Source of the DNA: Rhopalosiphum padi
Lineage: Eukaryota; Arthropoda; Insecta; Hemiptera; Aphididae
Direction of reading: 5' to 3'
Assembly: GCF_020882245.1 (NCBI RefSeq)
Contig: NC_083598.1
Span: forward strand, 92,199,714 to 92,263,713
Length of the DNA: 64,000 nt
The position numbers were made by a program, and so were the translations under genes. A model generated the notes under the pieces. The model was not told where the DNA came from and searched no databases. It saw only the letters and a program-made list of their open reading frames with translations. Below are positions 62,438-64,000 of the stretch, in pieces. Within the stretch, counting starts at the first letter, position 1; each line of letters starts with the position of its first letter.

Positions 62438-62439
62438 TG

Positions 62440-63560
62440 TGTATTTAAAGCGTTAAGCCGCGAATATGATTTCTATGCATATTGACACGCGTGCATCGGC
62501 CCGACCGTAATAATCGGCTTAAACGTTCGTTTAAAATGTTACGATCACCTTGTATTTTCAACGTGTACAATAATGCTATTAATGTAATAAATCATATTGT
62601 ATTATGTAATTGTGTGGTGTCTTTAAGACAGCCAGCAGCTGAAGAAGTCGGGAGACGTGCTTTTAGCGAAATCCATTTGATTTGCAATAGTAATTGTCGA
62701 TTGTTCCCGAAGTCGCATGCACACGTTTGAATTAGAGAGGTAAAGTTGAATAACTAGACTAGATACCATCATGTCTAATTAATATACTGTTGTGTCTACA
62801 TTATATATATATACATATTATGTAGTATAATAAGTTTATTATATATACACTGCAACACTGTTCGTATGATATTGTATACGTGGGTACCTATTATAATTTA
62901 ACGGCAATATTGTATATTATAGTATTACAACTATTATAATAATTATTAATGGTATGATTATCATTGTCATCGTCGTATTGACCGAGTAAACAACGAAACC
63001 AGAATCGGCGGTGCCGTAACGCTACAAAAGATTTAGGAATGCAAAACGGAAAATGATTAATGCAAATTGTACCATTATTACATTTGTCATATAATACATA
63101 ATAATAATTATAAATATATTATCTATATCTCTCGTTATGTATATAAGTATTCACAAATGTATATATGTAAGCGGGTTGCAATGAGTTTACTGCAGCAAAA
63201 GGGGTAGAATGATACCATTATAATGTGCGTGCGTGTTATCCAGCACACAAAGGCTTCTCTAACGTCATCGCCTCAAGGACATGAAAAGTCCTTTACTGTG
63301 GTCGTCGTCGTACACATTACCCACAGACATCGGACACCGTCTTTTGCATTCCCTTAAATTGTTTTTCGTACCGTATATTATATTTTACATATCATGTATA
63401 TGCATCATACGCATCATGTTTATCACGACCTGGAAAATGCTAAATCGTATGTGTAGTGTACTAGTAAGTGTTATGTTTTTATTGCCATTTTTCTTTCGTG
63501 TACTCGTACGTCCCCTGTGGATACGGTTGAAAAAAAGATAACGTCAGTCTTAAGTGAACT
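62440..63560. other. Moderately G+C-rich stretch with two unrecognised frames
   Basis: Frames 62482-62730 (+, TTG start, no hydrophobic segment) and 63281-63541 (+, ATG start, 86 codons) are the longest here. The second has two hydrophobic stretches (about residues 28-50 and 58-76) and a basic tail RLKKR, as a small membrane protein would, but no family is recognised and splice context is absent. Either could be chance. Confidence 0.2.
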
Positions 63561-64000
63561 ACCACATATTGTATGGAAGTTATTTCTTTCTTTTTCTTCA
63601 TCTCCTACATATTTTTCTGGTAGTACCTACACTTATTATATTTCTTCTCATCATCAGTTTTTATACGCTTGAATACGATTTGGTCATCGTTATGTGTATA
63701 GGATAATAGCTGCACCGCCATATTATGTGTATAAAAATAAAAATCGCTTAGGTCGAAAAGAGCACAATTATGTTACATGTACTCAGAGAAAAAAAAATTA
63801 AAGTATATCATAGAAACTGGCTTTTTTCCGCTAAAAATTATATTGAAGTTTTATAAACAATACTTTATATAGCTGCTTTAACGTCATAAGTGCACGGCTC
63901 CCATATTATGAATTCAAATGGCAGTCGATTATGATGTTGTTTAACCATAATTATTTGTAAACTAATATTATATTATTTAAGCGGAATGTTAAATATAATG
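63561..64000. other. No feature seen to right edge
   Basis: A+T-rich, with no supported gene or repeat. Confidence 0.4.

Noticed and set aside
1..64000. CRISPR arrays, operons, bacterial or endosymbiont DNA
   Set aside because: No regularly spaced direct repeats with unique spacers and no Shine-Dalgarno-linked gene runs. The genes are intron-bearing animal genes.
1..64000. tRNA or rRNA genes
   Set aside because: Scanning by eye for paired A/B-box motifs and conserved rRNA segments gave nothing I could fold convincingly. A tRNAscan-SE run would be decisive.

Overview
This window looks like nuclear DNA from a sap-feeding hemipteran insect, most probably an aphid. The basis is the strong A+T bias, small GT-AG introns inside recognisable animal genes, and a transposon load of hAT MITEs, a FLYWCH-type MULE and Jockey-clade LINEs that resembles aphid genomes. 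The species cannot be named from the sequence alone. No bacterial, organellar or viral genome segment was seen.

Gene-bearing part (about 1-18 kb). Three protein-coding genes can be supported. On the minus strand at 571-5022 lies the 5' part of an RS-domain (splicing-type) protein whose remaining exons run off the left edge. Head to head with it on the plus strand is a complete five-exon AATF/Che-1 gene (8322-11017, 364 codons), an rRNA-processing and transcription cofactor. Next, on the minus strand, is a complete six-exon Cdk1/Cdc2 kinase gene (12447-16413, 303 codons). All its catalytic motifs are intact, but the cyclin-binding helix reads PATAIRE instead of PSTAIRE. The two introns flanking the first coding exon of the RS gene each carry a copy of a structured element with box C/D snoRNA architecture, covarying stems and an almost invariant 28-nt 3' segment. 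This is the most interesting signal I found.

Transposon nest (22.6-29.5 kb). A FLYWCH/MULE DNA transposon (22594-29470, with a CAATATTCGG duplication on both sides) contains a 5'-truncated Jockey-type LINE (22697-27661, minus strand). That LINE in turn contains a solo LTR (23393-24745, 4-bp ATAG duplication). Each layer is datable relative to the next. The MULE ends carry seven copies of a CCATTTTCCTCC motif.

The remainder (29.5-64 kb) is very A+T-rich and mostly gene-free by inspection. It holds about a dozen TIR elements, most with clear 8-bp duplications (hAT type), and one Tigger/pogo-like element with TA duplications. It also has a CpG-rich island with a likely 5' exon (41.35-42.76 kb, donor at 42083), a stop-free cysteine-containing frame on the minus strand at 51.2-51.5 kb, and a decayed second LINE at 60.1-62.3 kb that has been invaded by a hAT-like element. 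The long A+T-rich stretches could be intergenic or giant introns; the sequence alone does not decide.

Coordinates for multi-exon genes were derived by hand from splice consensus, reading-frame continuity and remembered family alignments. No database search was possible.
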